A stretch of DNA of 17,261 bases from Candidatus Coatesiibacteriota bacterium (GTDB lineage: Bacteria; RBG-13-66-14): contig WJMB01000377.1 in the NCBI GenBank assembly GCA_014728185.1, positions 1 to 17,261 on the forward strand, written 5' to 3'. The notes under the pieces are model-generated. The model made no database searches. It worked only from the letters and a program-made list of their open reading frames with translations, and was not told where the DNA came from. The first letter of the stretch is position 1. Each line of letters opens with the position of its first letter. The translations under genes were made by a program, and so were the position numbers. This document shows, piece by piece, positions 7,311 to 13,054 of this stretch.

Positions 7311-8272
7311 CGCGTCCCCTCGACGTCGGCTGGGGCCGGGGTTCGGCGTGTTCGGCGCTTGCGCAGGTTGACCACGGTCACCCCGGTCAGCACCAGCCCG
7401 CCGCCCAGGGCGGCCATCCAGGTCAGTGTCTCCCCGAGGAAGAGATAGCCCCAGAGGTGGGCCAGCACGGGCACCAGGGTCAGAAAGGCCGCCACCTGGC
7501 TGGGGTGGGCCCGCTTGAGCGACCAGTTCCAGCCCAGGTAACCCAACAGGGATGCCGCCAGTCCCAGGTATCCGGGGACCAGCAGCAGCGTCGTCGGGGC
7601 GGTGAAGGCCCGCCAGAATGTATCGTCGATGAAAAAGAAGAAGGGCAGGGAGCCGAAGAAGAAGGTCGCCGCGGTGAGCAGGTTGATGTCGCCGGTCTTG
7701 TCATCGGTAAGGATGCTTTTGGTCAGCACCGTGTAGGACGACCAGGAGAGCGGGGCGCCGACGACCAGCAGGGCGTAGCCCAGGTAGCCGGCGTCGAACT
7801 CGCCGCCGGAGCCGTAGCGCAGCACCACGAACAGTCCGCCCAGGGCCACCAGGATGCCGATGAAGCGTCGGGCGACCGGCTTCTCCAGCTTGACCGACAC
7901 CGAGATCAGGTAGGTGAACAGCGAACCGCAGGCCACGATCAGCGAGGAGGCCGCCGAGGTCACTCCCTGCAGGCCGAAGGTCAGGAACATATGATAACCC
8001 GCCGTGCCCAGCGTGCAGGCCGCCAGGACCTTGACCGGAGCGGCGCGCAGCAGGGCGGCCAGCTCGCGCCGCCGGCCGAGGAGGTAGACACCGCTGATCA
8101 GCCAGACCGGCAGGAAGCGCAGCAGCAGGGCCGCCCCGGGAGAGAGGCTGCCCAGGCCGAACTTGAGCGCGGCGAAGGCCCCGCTCCAGGCCAGGGTCAC
8201 CCCGACCATCACCAGCAGGGCCGTGGCGCGCCCGGCGGCGGGCCGAGTCTTCGTTGTCGGCGTCGTGTTCAT
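7307..8272 (-). CDS. EamA/DMT-family membrane transporter (first of a pair)
   Basis: A 321-residue protein with two EamA repeats and about ten membrane helices (VMVGVTLAWSGAFAALKFGL at the start, ALLVVGAPLSWSSYTVLTKS mid-protein, YLFLGETLTWMAALGGGLVL near the end). Its clearest landmarks match the downstream gene: W-S near the start of each repeat, and LGE before the last helix. The ATG at 8272 is chosen because family similarity starts right after it and upstream sequence is not coding-like; no good ribosome site precedes it, while a TAGCAT box lies 7 bases before the ATG, so a short or absent leader is possible. Stop overlaps the next gene's GTG. Substrate unknown. Confidence 0.92.
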   Translation of the reverse strand: MNTTPTTKTRPAAGRATALLVMVGVTLAWSGAFAALKFGLGSLSPGAALLLRFLPVWLISGVYLLGRRRELAALLRAAPVKVLAACTLGTAGYHMFLTFGLQGVTSAASSLIVACGSLFTYLISVSVKLEKPVARRFIGILVALGGLFVVLRYGSGGEFDAGYLGYALLVVGAPLSWSSYTVLTKSILTDDKTGDINLLTAATFFFGSLPFFFFIDDTFWRAFTAPTTLLLVPGYLGLAASLLGYLGWNWSLKRAHPSQVAAFLTLVPVLAHLWGYLFLGETLTWMAALGGGLVLTGVTVVNLRKRRTRRTPAPADVEGTR

Positions 8273-8900
8273 GGCGGCGATGCTAGCACAGCATTTCCCC
8301 GGGGGTAAAGCGCCCCCGGGGGTGTTATACTGGTAAGGCGTCGGGTCGGGCGGCGAGGCGGTCCTGGGTTGTTTCGCCCCGCCCCGCTGCGGCCGCGCCC
8401 CCTGGATTATCCGGCGGTTCCGAAAGACGTGAAAACGTCGATGTGACAAGAGCGCGGCGATCGCGGCATCGCACCGAACCGAGCGAAGTCCTCCGGCCGA
8501 CGGCCGAAAATCCCGCCAAAGCGGAACCAGGGGCCGCGCTCGATCAAACCCCAGTTGGGTTATCCCGGGGTGATTATCACACCAACCGCGCCAATGACGG
8601 ATCACAACCGCTTCAGCTTCGCAACCCGCCTTCAGTCCATCGGCAATGCCGCGAACGTAAAAGCTGGATCTGCGCTGTGGCTGATCAAGCCTTATCCAAA
8701 GACAACCAGCATGTATCTGAACCCCGAGTCAGCCCGTTTTCCGGCAATTGACGAACGGCGGCGTTTCCACAGCTTGTGGAGTCCCTGGTAATCGCCGATG
8801 ATCCATACGGCAATGATCCATACGACTGTCATCCGTGCGGTGATGATCCAGGCAATGATGATTTCCGCTGTTTTGAACAGCCCCGTCAGCCGACACATCA
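8273..8900. other. Spacer between transporter pair and membrane-protein gene
   Basis: About 630 bases with no supported gene. It includes CCCCCGGGGG-type runs at 8297-8322, a lone motif GTGATTATCAC (8570-8580) resembling the MITE ends but without a partner, a palindrome TCCACA-GCT-TGTGGA (8766-8780), and a degenerate tandem repeat (8796-8868). A 68-residue minus-strand frame (8692-8898) reads through that repeat as periodic Trp-Ile-Ile; I do not consider it proven. Confidence 0.6.
8796..8868. repeat. Degenerate short tandem repeat (GATGATCCATACGGCA-like)
   Basis: The plus strand shows four successive variants of ATGATCCATACGGCA / ATGATCCATACGACTGTC / ATCCGTGCGGTG / ATGATCCAGGCA, 15 to 18 bases each. 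On the minus strand they would encode WII-x-x repeats, a hydrophobic peptide, if translated. Confidence 0.55.
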
Positions 8901-9536
8901 GTGACCCTGCGAGAGCCTGACGCCGTGGAGCCGACCAACCCCAGCCCGCCCCGCTTCCCCGAGGACTTCCCGCCCCGGGCGGTCAGCCTGCGCCGGGACT
9001 ACGGCGTTGAGACGGAGCTGGAGCCAGGCGAGCCCGACGCCGTCCTCGCGGACGACGAGCTGCACCTCTTCGGCCTCGAGGACGGCCACCGCATGCTGAC
9101 CCTTTCGCAGATACGCAGCGTGCGCTGGCGCAGTCGGGTGCTCTTCGCCCCCTGGCGACTGATCGTGATGATGCTGCTGCTGGTGGCGCTGATGACGGTC
9201 AGTTGGCTGGTCGACTTCCCCGGCTACTGGGGCAACGTGCTGGGCATTGTCATCGTGGTGGTCTCGCTGCTGGTGATCTATCTGCGCAAGGACACCGACC
9301 GGGTCAGCTACCGCTTTATCGTCCTGCCCGAGCTGGGCGGACGGCTGACGCTTGAGCTGCCCGAGTCGGTTTCCTCGACGGCGGTGCAGCGCTTCGGTCT
9401 GCTGGTGATCGGGCGCCTGCGCGGAGAAGGCGTTCAGGACTCCGGCGGCTCGTCACCCGCGGTGGGCGGTTCCAAACCCGCCGACGACGGGGAGGACGAA
9501 GACGAGGAACGCCTCTTCCGGCGCCAGCGCAGGTAG
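8901..9536 (+). CDS. Two-helix membrane protein of unknown function
   Basis: A 211-residue protein that I do not recognise as a named family. Residues 1-75 are hydrophilic and proline-rich at first, then contain VLADDELHLFGLEDGHRMLTL, which resembles the short beta-strand region before the helices of bacterial PH-like membrane proteins (inference). Two membrane helices follow (APWRLIVMMLLLVALMTVSW and GNVLGIVIVVVSLLVIYL), then about 90 residues ending in an acidic and basic tail (GEDEDEERLFRRQRR). The start is GTG at 8901; a second in-frame GTG at 8925 has a slightly better ribosome site (GAGAG). The 3' end overlaps a minus-strand gene by 103 bases. A plus-strand terminator at 9737-9759 probably ends its transcript. 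Confidence 0.7.
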   Translation: MTLREPDAVEPTNPSPPRFPEDFPPRAVSLRRDYGVETELEPGEPDAVLADDELHLFGLEDGHRMLTLSQIRSVRWRSRVLFAPWRLIVMMLLLVALMTVSWLVDFPGYWGNVLGIVIVVVSLLVIYLRKDTDRVSYRFIVLPELGGRLTLELPESVSSTAVQRFGLLVIGRLRGEGVQDSGGSSPAVGGSKPADDGEDEDEERLFRRQRR

Positions 9537-9724
9537 CGGATCAATCGCAGGGCGATGACCGCCGCGAGCATCGCCGTGATCAGCCAGCCCACCAGGGGCT
9601 CGACGAAGAAGGCCAGCGCCGTGGCCGCGGCGATGACCACCGCCAGCAGCAGGGCCATCCCCGGGTTCTGGATCAGAGCCGCCAGGCCGCCGCGCGAAGG
9701 CTGGTCTTTGCCTCTCAGGATCAC
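9434..9724 (-). CDS. Small membrane protein, possibly real, antisense-overlapping
   Basis: A 96-residue frame starting at GTG (9724), with GAGGA directly against the start. It has two strongly hydrophobic segments (MALLLAVVIAAATALAFFV and GWLITAMLAAVIALRLI) followed by RYLRWRRKRR, a clean positive-inside pattern, then a Ser/Pro-rich tail. That makes it more than a chance frame, but no family is recognised. The last 103 bases overlap the 3' end of the plus-strand gene 8901-9536. A plus-strand terminator just upstream of its start (9737-9759) implies that the neighbour's transcript runs antisense through the whole gene. It may be a spurious frame. Confidence 0.5.
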   Translation of the reverse strand: MILRGKDQPSRGGLAALIQNPGMALLLAVVIAAATALAFFVEPLVGWLITAMLAAVIALRLIRYLRWRRKRRSSSSSSPSSAGLEPPTAGDEPPES

Positions 9725-9736
9725 TCCTCGGACCTG

Positions 9737-9759
9737 CGCCGGCGCAACCCGGCGTTTTT
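9737..9759 (+). terminator. Rho-independent terminator
   Basis: Perfect 6-bp GC stem CGCCGG/CCGGCG (9737-9742, 9749-9754) with loop CGCAAC, followed directly by TTTTT (9755-9759). It fits the end of the transcript from 8901-9536. Confidence 0.8.
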
Positions 9760-10275
9760 CTCATCACTATCGGAACGGAACAAGGGCGGGTCGGCCGTGT
9801 TCGGTCGCCTTTTTGTATGGCACAAAGGCGGCAGAATAAGCTAAGTAATTGTCACTCGTTTTGGACCGTTACTTCTTGCTATTCAATACTCAATCTATAC
9901 TTAATCGCTCATATAGCTGCCATTATCATACTGTCGATTTCTGGCGATCAACCTCGCCTTGTTCTTCTTGTTCTTCTTGATCTATGTTTATTGTTGCGTG
10001 AAGCCGGAGCTGTTGGTCCCGCCCATAGGTTTTGGATGCTGATAGTGGGCTATATGCTGACAGCAGACAATTGCTTGGTTTTGAACCCATAATAGCCGGC
10101 CGGACTCACGGGTCGACACCTTGCGTCGAGCATTTATCAAGGACCGCTACTCGATGCAGCTCTCCGTAAGCATAAAACGATGGTCCAGTTTCTTGTGATG
10201 ATCCCATGGCTTGTTATCAAGCTATAAGGTCATGCCAAGTGGGTGTTTGCTCCATAACGGAGTATTTTTCCAAAA
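9760..10275. other. Lower-GC spacer left of MITE-like copy 2
   Basis: About 500 bases, AT-richer than the genes. A 91-residue hydrophobic plus-strand frame (9817-10092) has no ribosome site and atypical composition, and I do not accept it as a gene. No promoter, RNA gene or terminator could be supported. Confidence 0.55.
10268..10275. repeat. Target-site duplication, left copy (TTCCAAAA)
   Basis: TTCCAAAA lies directly outside the left inverted end of MITE-like copy 2 and is repeated exactly at 10665-10672, directly outside the right end. An 8-base direct repeat at both borders is the footprint of a transposition event. Confidence 0.85.
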
Positions 10276-10664
10276 GGGATTATCACACGTTCATGAATAG
10301 GCATATATCGCTAATAGCTTGTTATCATGTGCTTTATAGCTGCGCGAGCTGTCACTGCCCGTGCGTTGTCTGGTGGCGGAAAACCAGGCTTGCCCGAAGC
10401 GGGCGCTGCCAAGAGGATGCCAAGAGGATGCCAAGAGGATGCTGAGAGGACGCTTTAGAGGCTGGAAGTCTCGACTCCTGATTTGCATCCCGGGCTTACC
10501 TGTCATCTGGAGGCGAAATGCTTCCAAACAGCTGGTTTAGCTGATAAGAAAACCTCTTTGGCCCGTCGAGCCGAAGGCCCTCATGTGGTAGTTGTCGGCA
10601 CATCCGAACTAAATGCCGCTGTTTTTTAGATTTCGACGTAGGTTCAGTTTCAGGTGATAATCCC
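10276..10664. mobile_element. MITE-like element, copy 2 (with intact target duplication)
   Basis: A 389-bp non-coding element with the same perfect 11-bp inverted ends as copy 1 (GGGATTATCAC at 10276-10286, GTGATAATCCC at 10654-10664), flanked by an exact 8-bp direct repeat TTCCAAAA. Shared stretches with copy 1 include TTATCACACGTTCATGAA at the left, TGCGTTGTCTGGTGGC internally, and GTTGTCGGCAC...TGCCGCT near the right. Internally it has a hairpin (10390-10406) and an 11-bp tandem repeat (10408-10451) where copy 1 has an unrelated 16-bp repeat. No transposase is encoded. The intact duplication suggests a younger insertion than copy 1. Confidence 0.88.
10408..10451. repeat. 11-bp direct repeats inside MITE-like copy 2
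   Basis: Three perfect units GCCAAGAGGAT (10408-10418, 10419-10429, 10430-10440) and a fourth altered unit GCTGAGAGGAC (10441-10451). They occupy the position of the 16-bp repeats in copy 1 but differ in sequence and length. Confidence 0.92.
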
Positions 10665-10672
10665 TTCCAAAA
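10665..10672. repeat. Target-site duplication, right copy (TTCCAAAA)
   Basis: Exact partner of 10268-10275, directly outside the right inverted end of MITE-like copy 2. Confidence 0.85.
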
Positions 10673-10780
10673 TGTGGATGACAGCCCGGCAAACTGCTCT
10701 TAATCAGCCTAATATGGTTCAGATACGCTCCATGATGCTTTGCCGATTTGATAATCATAGATTGCGATAGCTAAACGTGC

Positions 10781-10809
10781 TGGACACCATAGCGTTCCTT
10801 TATTATAAT
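10781..10809 (+). promoter_or_regulatory. Sigma70-type promoter of the methyltransferase gene
   Basis: -35 TGGACA (10781-10786), 17-base spacer, perfect -10 TATAAT (10804-10809). Transcription would start near 10816, leaving a leader of about 95 bases before the ATG at 10912. Confidence 0.8.
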
Positions 10810-10911
10810 ACCGATTCAAAGGCGTAAAGTATCATATGGAAAAGGTATTATCAGATTATCTTTATAAACATCGAAAAACATCCTTGGACAACAGCGGAAG
10901 GATCCACCTCG

Positions 10912-11502
10912 ATGCCCGCCGTCAACCAGCGTATCTTCTTCGACAACCTCGCCGAGGAGTGGGACAAGATCGTCGCCCACCGACCGGACAAGCTGGAGTT
11001 CATCGCCGGCGTGCTCGAGTTGGCCCCGGGACAGCGGGTGCTGGACATCGGTTGCGGCACCGGCGTGATGATACCCTATCTGCTGCGCGCCGTCACGCCC
11101 GGCGGCGGCGTGGACGCCCTGGACCTTTCCCCGCGGATGGTCGAGGTGGCCCGGCGCAAGTTCCCCGAGACCGAGCATCCCGGCCTGCGCTACTTCGTCT
11201 CCGATATCGGCGGGTTCAACCTCGGCGCCGACTACGACGTCATCCTCTGTTACTCCTCCTTCCCCCATTTTTCCGAAGACCCGGGCATCATCGCCCACCT
11301 GGCCCGGGGGCTGCGCTTCGGCGGCCGCCTGGTGGTGGCCCACTCCGAGGCGAGGACGAAGATCAACCGGGAGCACGAGGAGCGCGAAGGCTACCTGCCG
11401 CCGCTGGAGGAGCTGGCCCGGGCGATGCGCGAGGCCGGACTCCACCTGGGGATGACCCTGGACACCGACGAGATGTTCCTGCTCACCGGCTACCGACATT
11501 AG
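10912..11502 (+). CDS. Class I SAM-dependent methyltransferase
   Basis: A 196-residue protein with the Rossmann-like methyltransferase fold. Motif I, VLDIGCGTG (residues 43-51), binds S-adenosylmethionine; an acidic residue after the second strand (VDALDLS, D71) would contact the ribose; YDVILCYSSFPHF and LRFGGRLVVAHSEART correspond to motifs IV to VI. The N-terminal FFDNLAEEWD is typical of UbiE-like small-molecule methyltransferases. The C-terminus is short, and no substrate domain is present, so the acceptor is unknown. AAGGA lies 9 bases before the ATG. It has its own strong promoter (10781-10809) and terminator (11536-11560), so it is probably transcribed alone. Confidence 0.9.
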   Translation: MPAVNQRIFFDNLAEEWDKIVAHRPDKLEFIAGVLELAPGQRVLDIGCGTGVMIPYLLRAVTPGGGVDALDLSPRMVEVARRKFPETEHPGLRYFVSDIGGFNLGADYDVILCYSSFPHFSEDPGIIAHLARGLRFGGRLVVAHSEARTKINREHEEREGYLPPLEELARAMREAGLHLGMTLDTDEMFLLTGYRH

Positions 11503-11535
11503 CCTTCCGCCCGGACGCCCGGCTGAGGTAAACTG

Positions 11536-11560
11536 ACGGGGGGCGGCGCCCCCGTTTGCT
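11536..11560 (+). terminator. Rho-independent terminator after the methyltransferase gene
   Basis: Perfect 7-bp stem ACGGGGG/CCCCCGT (11536-11542, 11549-11555) with a 6-base loop, followed by a short T-rich run TTGCTT. The T tract is weak. Confidence 0.65.
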
Positions 11561-11593
11561 TACCACGCCTTCCACCAGGCCAAAGAGCCTTCT

Positions 11594-11932
11594 TTGCCCT
11601 ACAAAAATATGTTGGACCTGACAATCATTGGACTCTCCCTGGCCGCCAACGGCCTCGTCTGGTATCTGATCGGGCGTTGCAACCTCAAGCGAGGCGAGGC
11701 CAAGACCTTCGGCCCGCCGGGCAGCAACTTCGAGAAGGTCCGCGTCTCCGGCGTCCGGGCCTTGGAGGTTGGGCGCAAGCGTCGCGGCTGGGGGATGGCC
11801 GGGGTGATCGTCGGCGCCGTGGTCCTGCTGGCCGGGCTGATCTTCGGCGAGCTCAACCTGGACTCCTCGTCCTCGACACCCATCGGCAACAAGCGGCGCC
11901 AGGAGCTCGTCGAGCAGCACCTGCGCCGCTGA
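11594..11932 (+). CDS. Small two-helix membrane protein of unknown function
   Basis: A 112-residue protein with one hydrophobic segment near the start (LTIIGLSLAANGLVWYLIG), a basic hydrophilic middle (GRKRRG), a second membrane segment (GMAGVIVGAVVLLAGLIFG) and a polar tail (KRRQELVEQHLRR). I recognise no family. The start is uncertain: a TTG at 11594 or an ATG at 11609; neither has a strong ribosome site, although AAAGAG lies upstream of the TTG. The gene is followed 36 bases later by a symmetrical terminator (11969-11991) shared with the convergent toxin-antitoxin operon. Confidence 0.65.
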   Translation: MPYKNMLDLTIIGLSLAANGLVWYLIGRCNLKRGEAKTFGPPGSNFEKVRVSGVRALEVGRKRRGWGMAGVIVGAVVLLAGLIFGELNLDSSSSTPIGNKRRQELVEQHLRR

Positions 11933-11968
11933 TTTCCGCCAGGAACCGTCAGCCCCGCTCGCTTGAAA

Positions 11969-11991
11969 AAAACACCCCGACGGGGTGTTTT
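11969..11991. terminator. Bidirectional terminator between the membrane gene and TA module 1
   Basis: Perfect 11-bp inverted repeat AAAACACCCCG/CGGGGTGTTTT around a single central A, with A and T tracts on either side, so it can end transcripts from both directions. It serves the plus-strand gene 11594-11932 and the minus-strand antitoxin gene ending at 12019. A near copy follows antitoxin 2 (12934-12956). Confidence 0.88.
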
Positions 11992-12088
11992 GTTCTGTCC
12001 AACCCGGTTCGATTGGACTTAGGCAATCTCGGCGTAGTACTCGCCGTCGCGCTCCTCGACAATAAACTTGGCGCAGGCGTGGTCGGAG
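11969..12088. repeat. Shared antitoxin-tail/terminator block, copy A
   Basis: This 120-bp block covers the terminator, the spacer, the stop codon and the last 23 codons of antitoxin 1. It matches 12934-13054 with only three differences: the central base of the terminator, one extra T, and one G/T change in the spacer. Beyond 12088 the two antitoxin genes diverge abruptly. Confidence 0.9.
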
Positions 12089-12516
12089 TGGTTCTTCATG
12101 GACAAGAGGCTCTCCAGCTTCTCTCGGGGTTGACGATTCATCAACCAATGGGAGACCAGACGGATCAGGCGGTCGTTAGCTGGACTGATCAGTTGGCGGT
12201 CGTGTTCCCAGCGGGAGAGGGTCGACTTATCTACGCCGACCAACTCGGCGAACTCCGTGGCCGCCATCCCCAGGTGAAGCCGGAGGAAGCGAATCTCCTC
12301 GCCGCAGAGCAGCCCCCGCTTGATGAGCAGCATTTCCGCCAGCGTGCGCAGGAGCAACCTGAGGCGGGGGATGACGGCGTCAACGGACGCGCACTCCTTG
12401 CAACGCAGCATTTCGACGTCCTTTAACACCACTCCCTTGAGTCCGACTTCGGGGAAGGGATAATCGCCACGGGTACGCTCCATCTCGGAGCCGCAGATAC
12501 TGCAACGGTAACTCAT
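12019..12516 (-). CDS. Antitoxin of TA module 1: zinc-ribbon plus HTH protein (MqsA/YgiT type)
   Basis: A 165-residue protein. The N-terminal zinc ribbon has C5-x2-C8 and C39-x2-C42 around GDYPFPEVGL. The middle (about residues 70-125) is a helix-turn-helix of the Xre/MqsA kind: EEIRFLRLHLGMAATEFAEL followed by VGVDKSTLSRWEHDRQ. The C-terminal tail ends HACAKFIVEERDGEYYAEIA, the same as in antitoxin 2. In this family the zinc ribbon usually binds the toxin and the HTH binds the operator, so it should neutralise the toxin and repress the operon. Its ATG overlaps the toxin stop (ATGA, 12513-12516), so translation is coupled. Gene order is toxin first, as in mqsRA. Confidence 0.88.
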   Translation of the reverse strand: MSYRCSICGSEMERTRGDYPFPEVGLKGVVLKDVEMLRCKECASVDAVIPRLRLLLRTLAEMLLIKRGLLCGEEIRFLRLHLGMAATEFAELVGVDKSTLSRWEHDRQLISPANDRLIRLVSHWLMNRQPREKLESLLSMKNHSDHACAKFIVEERDGEYYAEIA

Positions 12517-12833
12517 GGTCGCCTTGGTTTATCAGTGGAAAAGGTGGTAACTAGATAGGTATGGTCGGACTCGTCGATTGCGAAGATAACAACTAACCAG
12601 CGGCCGTCGGGGTCAGTTCCCTCAAGACGATACTTCCACATCATGCAATCATCGTCCCATTCTGGCGGCCTGATGATACAACCGTTGGCGATAACATAAT
12701 CCACGGCTAGGATATCATATGGTTTTTGCGCGAGTCTCTGCCTGAAGTGATTGGTATGTACGACTTGTCCCATGAGTAAATCAAGATTGAGTTTGCTTTT
12801 GGCTTGATCGGGCAAAAGGCGGTCACTCGCCAT
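12513..12833 (-). CDS. Toxin of TA module 1: DUF4258-like protein
   Basis: A 106-residue protein fitting the DUF4258 pattern: HFRQRL (H29-x3-R33), then a helix and strand with VIANGCII, then WKYRLEG, DGRWLVVIFAIDE and YLVTTF as the final strands. The family is related to small RelE/MqsR-fold toxins and is commonly found next to YgiT-type zinc-finger antitoxins, exactly as here. The usual action, mRNA cleavage, is inferred from the fold and context and is not shown by the sequence. The ATG has a strong ribosome site (AAGGAGG, 5 bases upstream) and the gene has its own promoter. It seems intact, unlike its homologue at 13584-13899. Confidence 0.82.
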   Translation of the reverse strand: MASDRLLPDQAKSKLNLDLLMGQVVHTNHFRQRLAQKPYDILAVDYVIANGCIIRPPEWDDDCMMWKYRLEGTDPDGRWLVVIFAIDESDHTYLVTTFSTDKPRRP

Positions 12834-12860
12834 TACACCTCCTTGTATGTGTGTATTAGT

Positions 12861-12873
12861 CTTTGCGCCAAAG
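12861..12873. promoter_or_regulatory. Possible operator of TA module 1
   Basis: A 13-bp inverted repeat, CTTTG-CGC-CAAAG, lies just downstream of the predicted transcription start of module 1. Position and symmetry suit an antitoxin-binding site, but the sequence differs from the palindrome at module 2, so this is tentative. Confidence 0.4.
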
Positions 12874-12884
12874 ATTACAGGTGA

Positions 12885-12913
12885 ATAATAGCAGAAAATT
12901 GATCTGGCGTCAA
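12885..12913 (-). promoter_or_regulatory. Sigma70-type promoter of TA module 1
   Basis: Minus strand: -35 TTGACG (12908-12913), 17-base spacer, -10 TATTAT (12885-12890). The leader to the toxin ATG is about 45 bases. It starts directly after the terminator of module 2. Confidence 0.82.
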
Positions 12914-12933
12914 CTTAATTATACCACGTAAAC

Positions 12934-12957
12934 AAAACACCCCGGCGGGGTGTTTTT
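12934..12957. terminator. Terminator after antitoxin 2
   Basis: Perfect 11-bp inverted repeat AAAACACCCCG/CGGGGTGTTTT around one central G. On the minus strand it is followed by TTTTGTTT. It separates module 2 from the promoter of module 1. Confidence 0.88.
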
Positions 12958-13054
12958 GTTCTGTCCAACCCGGTTCTATTGGACTTAGGCAATCTCGGCG
13001 TAGTACTCGCCGTCGCGCTCCTCGACAATAAACTTGGCGCAGGCGTGGTCGGAG
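12934..13054. repeat. Shared antitoxin-tail/terminator block, copy B
   Basis: This 121-bp block matches 11969-12088 with three differences. It covers the terminator, spacer, stop codon and last 23 codons of antitoxin 2. The sharp edge at 13054 lies inside the coding sequence. Confidence 0.9.

Noticed and set aside
7295..8308. Plus-strand open frame opposite the first EamA gene
   Set aside because: Gln/Gly-rich, no domain, fully antisense to a recognised transporter.
8570..8580. Third MITE end, GTGATTATCAC
   Set aside because: It is a self-palindrome with no partner at 380 bp and no similarity to the element interior.
8766..8780. Palindrome TCCACA-GCT-TGTGGA as a pair of DnaA boxes or origin
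   Set aside because: Only a partial match to TTATCCACA, no cluster of boxes, no AT-rich unwinding region and no dnaA or dnaN nearby.
8692..8898. 68-residue minus-strand frame with WII repeats, possibly a small membrane peptide
   Set aside because: The hydrophobic part comes from a degenerate tandem DNA repeat. A weak AGGG lies 7 bases before the ATG, but nothing else supports translation.
9812..9832. TGGCAC-N6-GGCA as a sigma54 promoter
   Set aside because: The GG-N10-GC spacing is right but the TT before GC is missing and no accepted gene follows.
9817..10092. Hydrophobic 91-residue plus-strand frame
   Set aside because: No ribosome site, atypical composition and no family; its start lies in a spacer beside a T-rich run.
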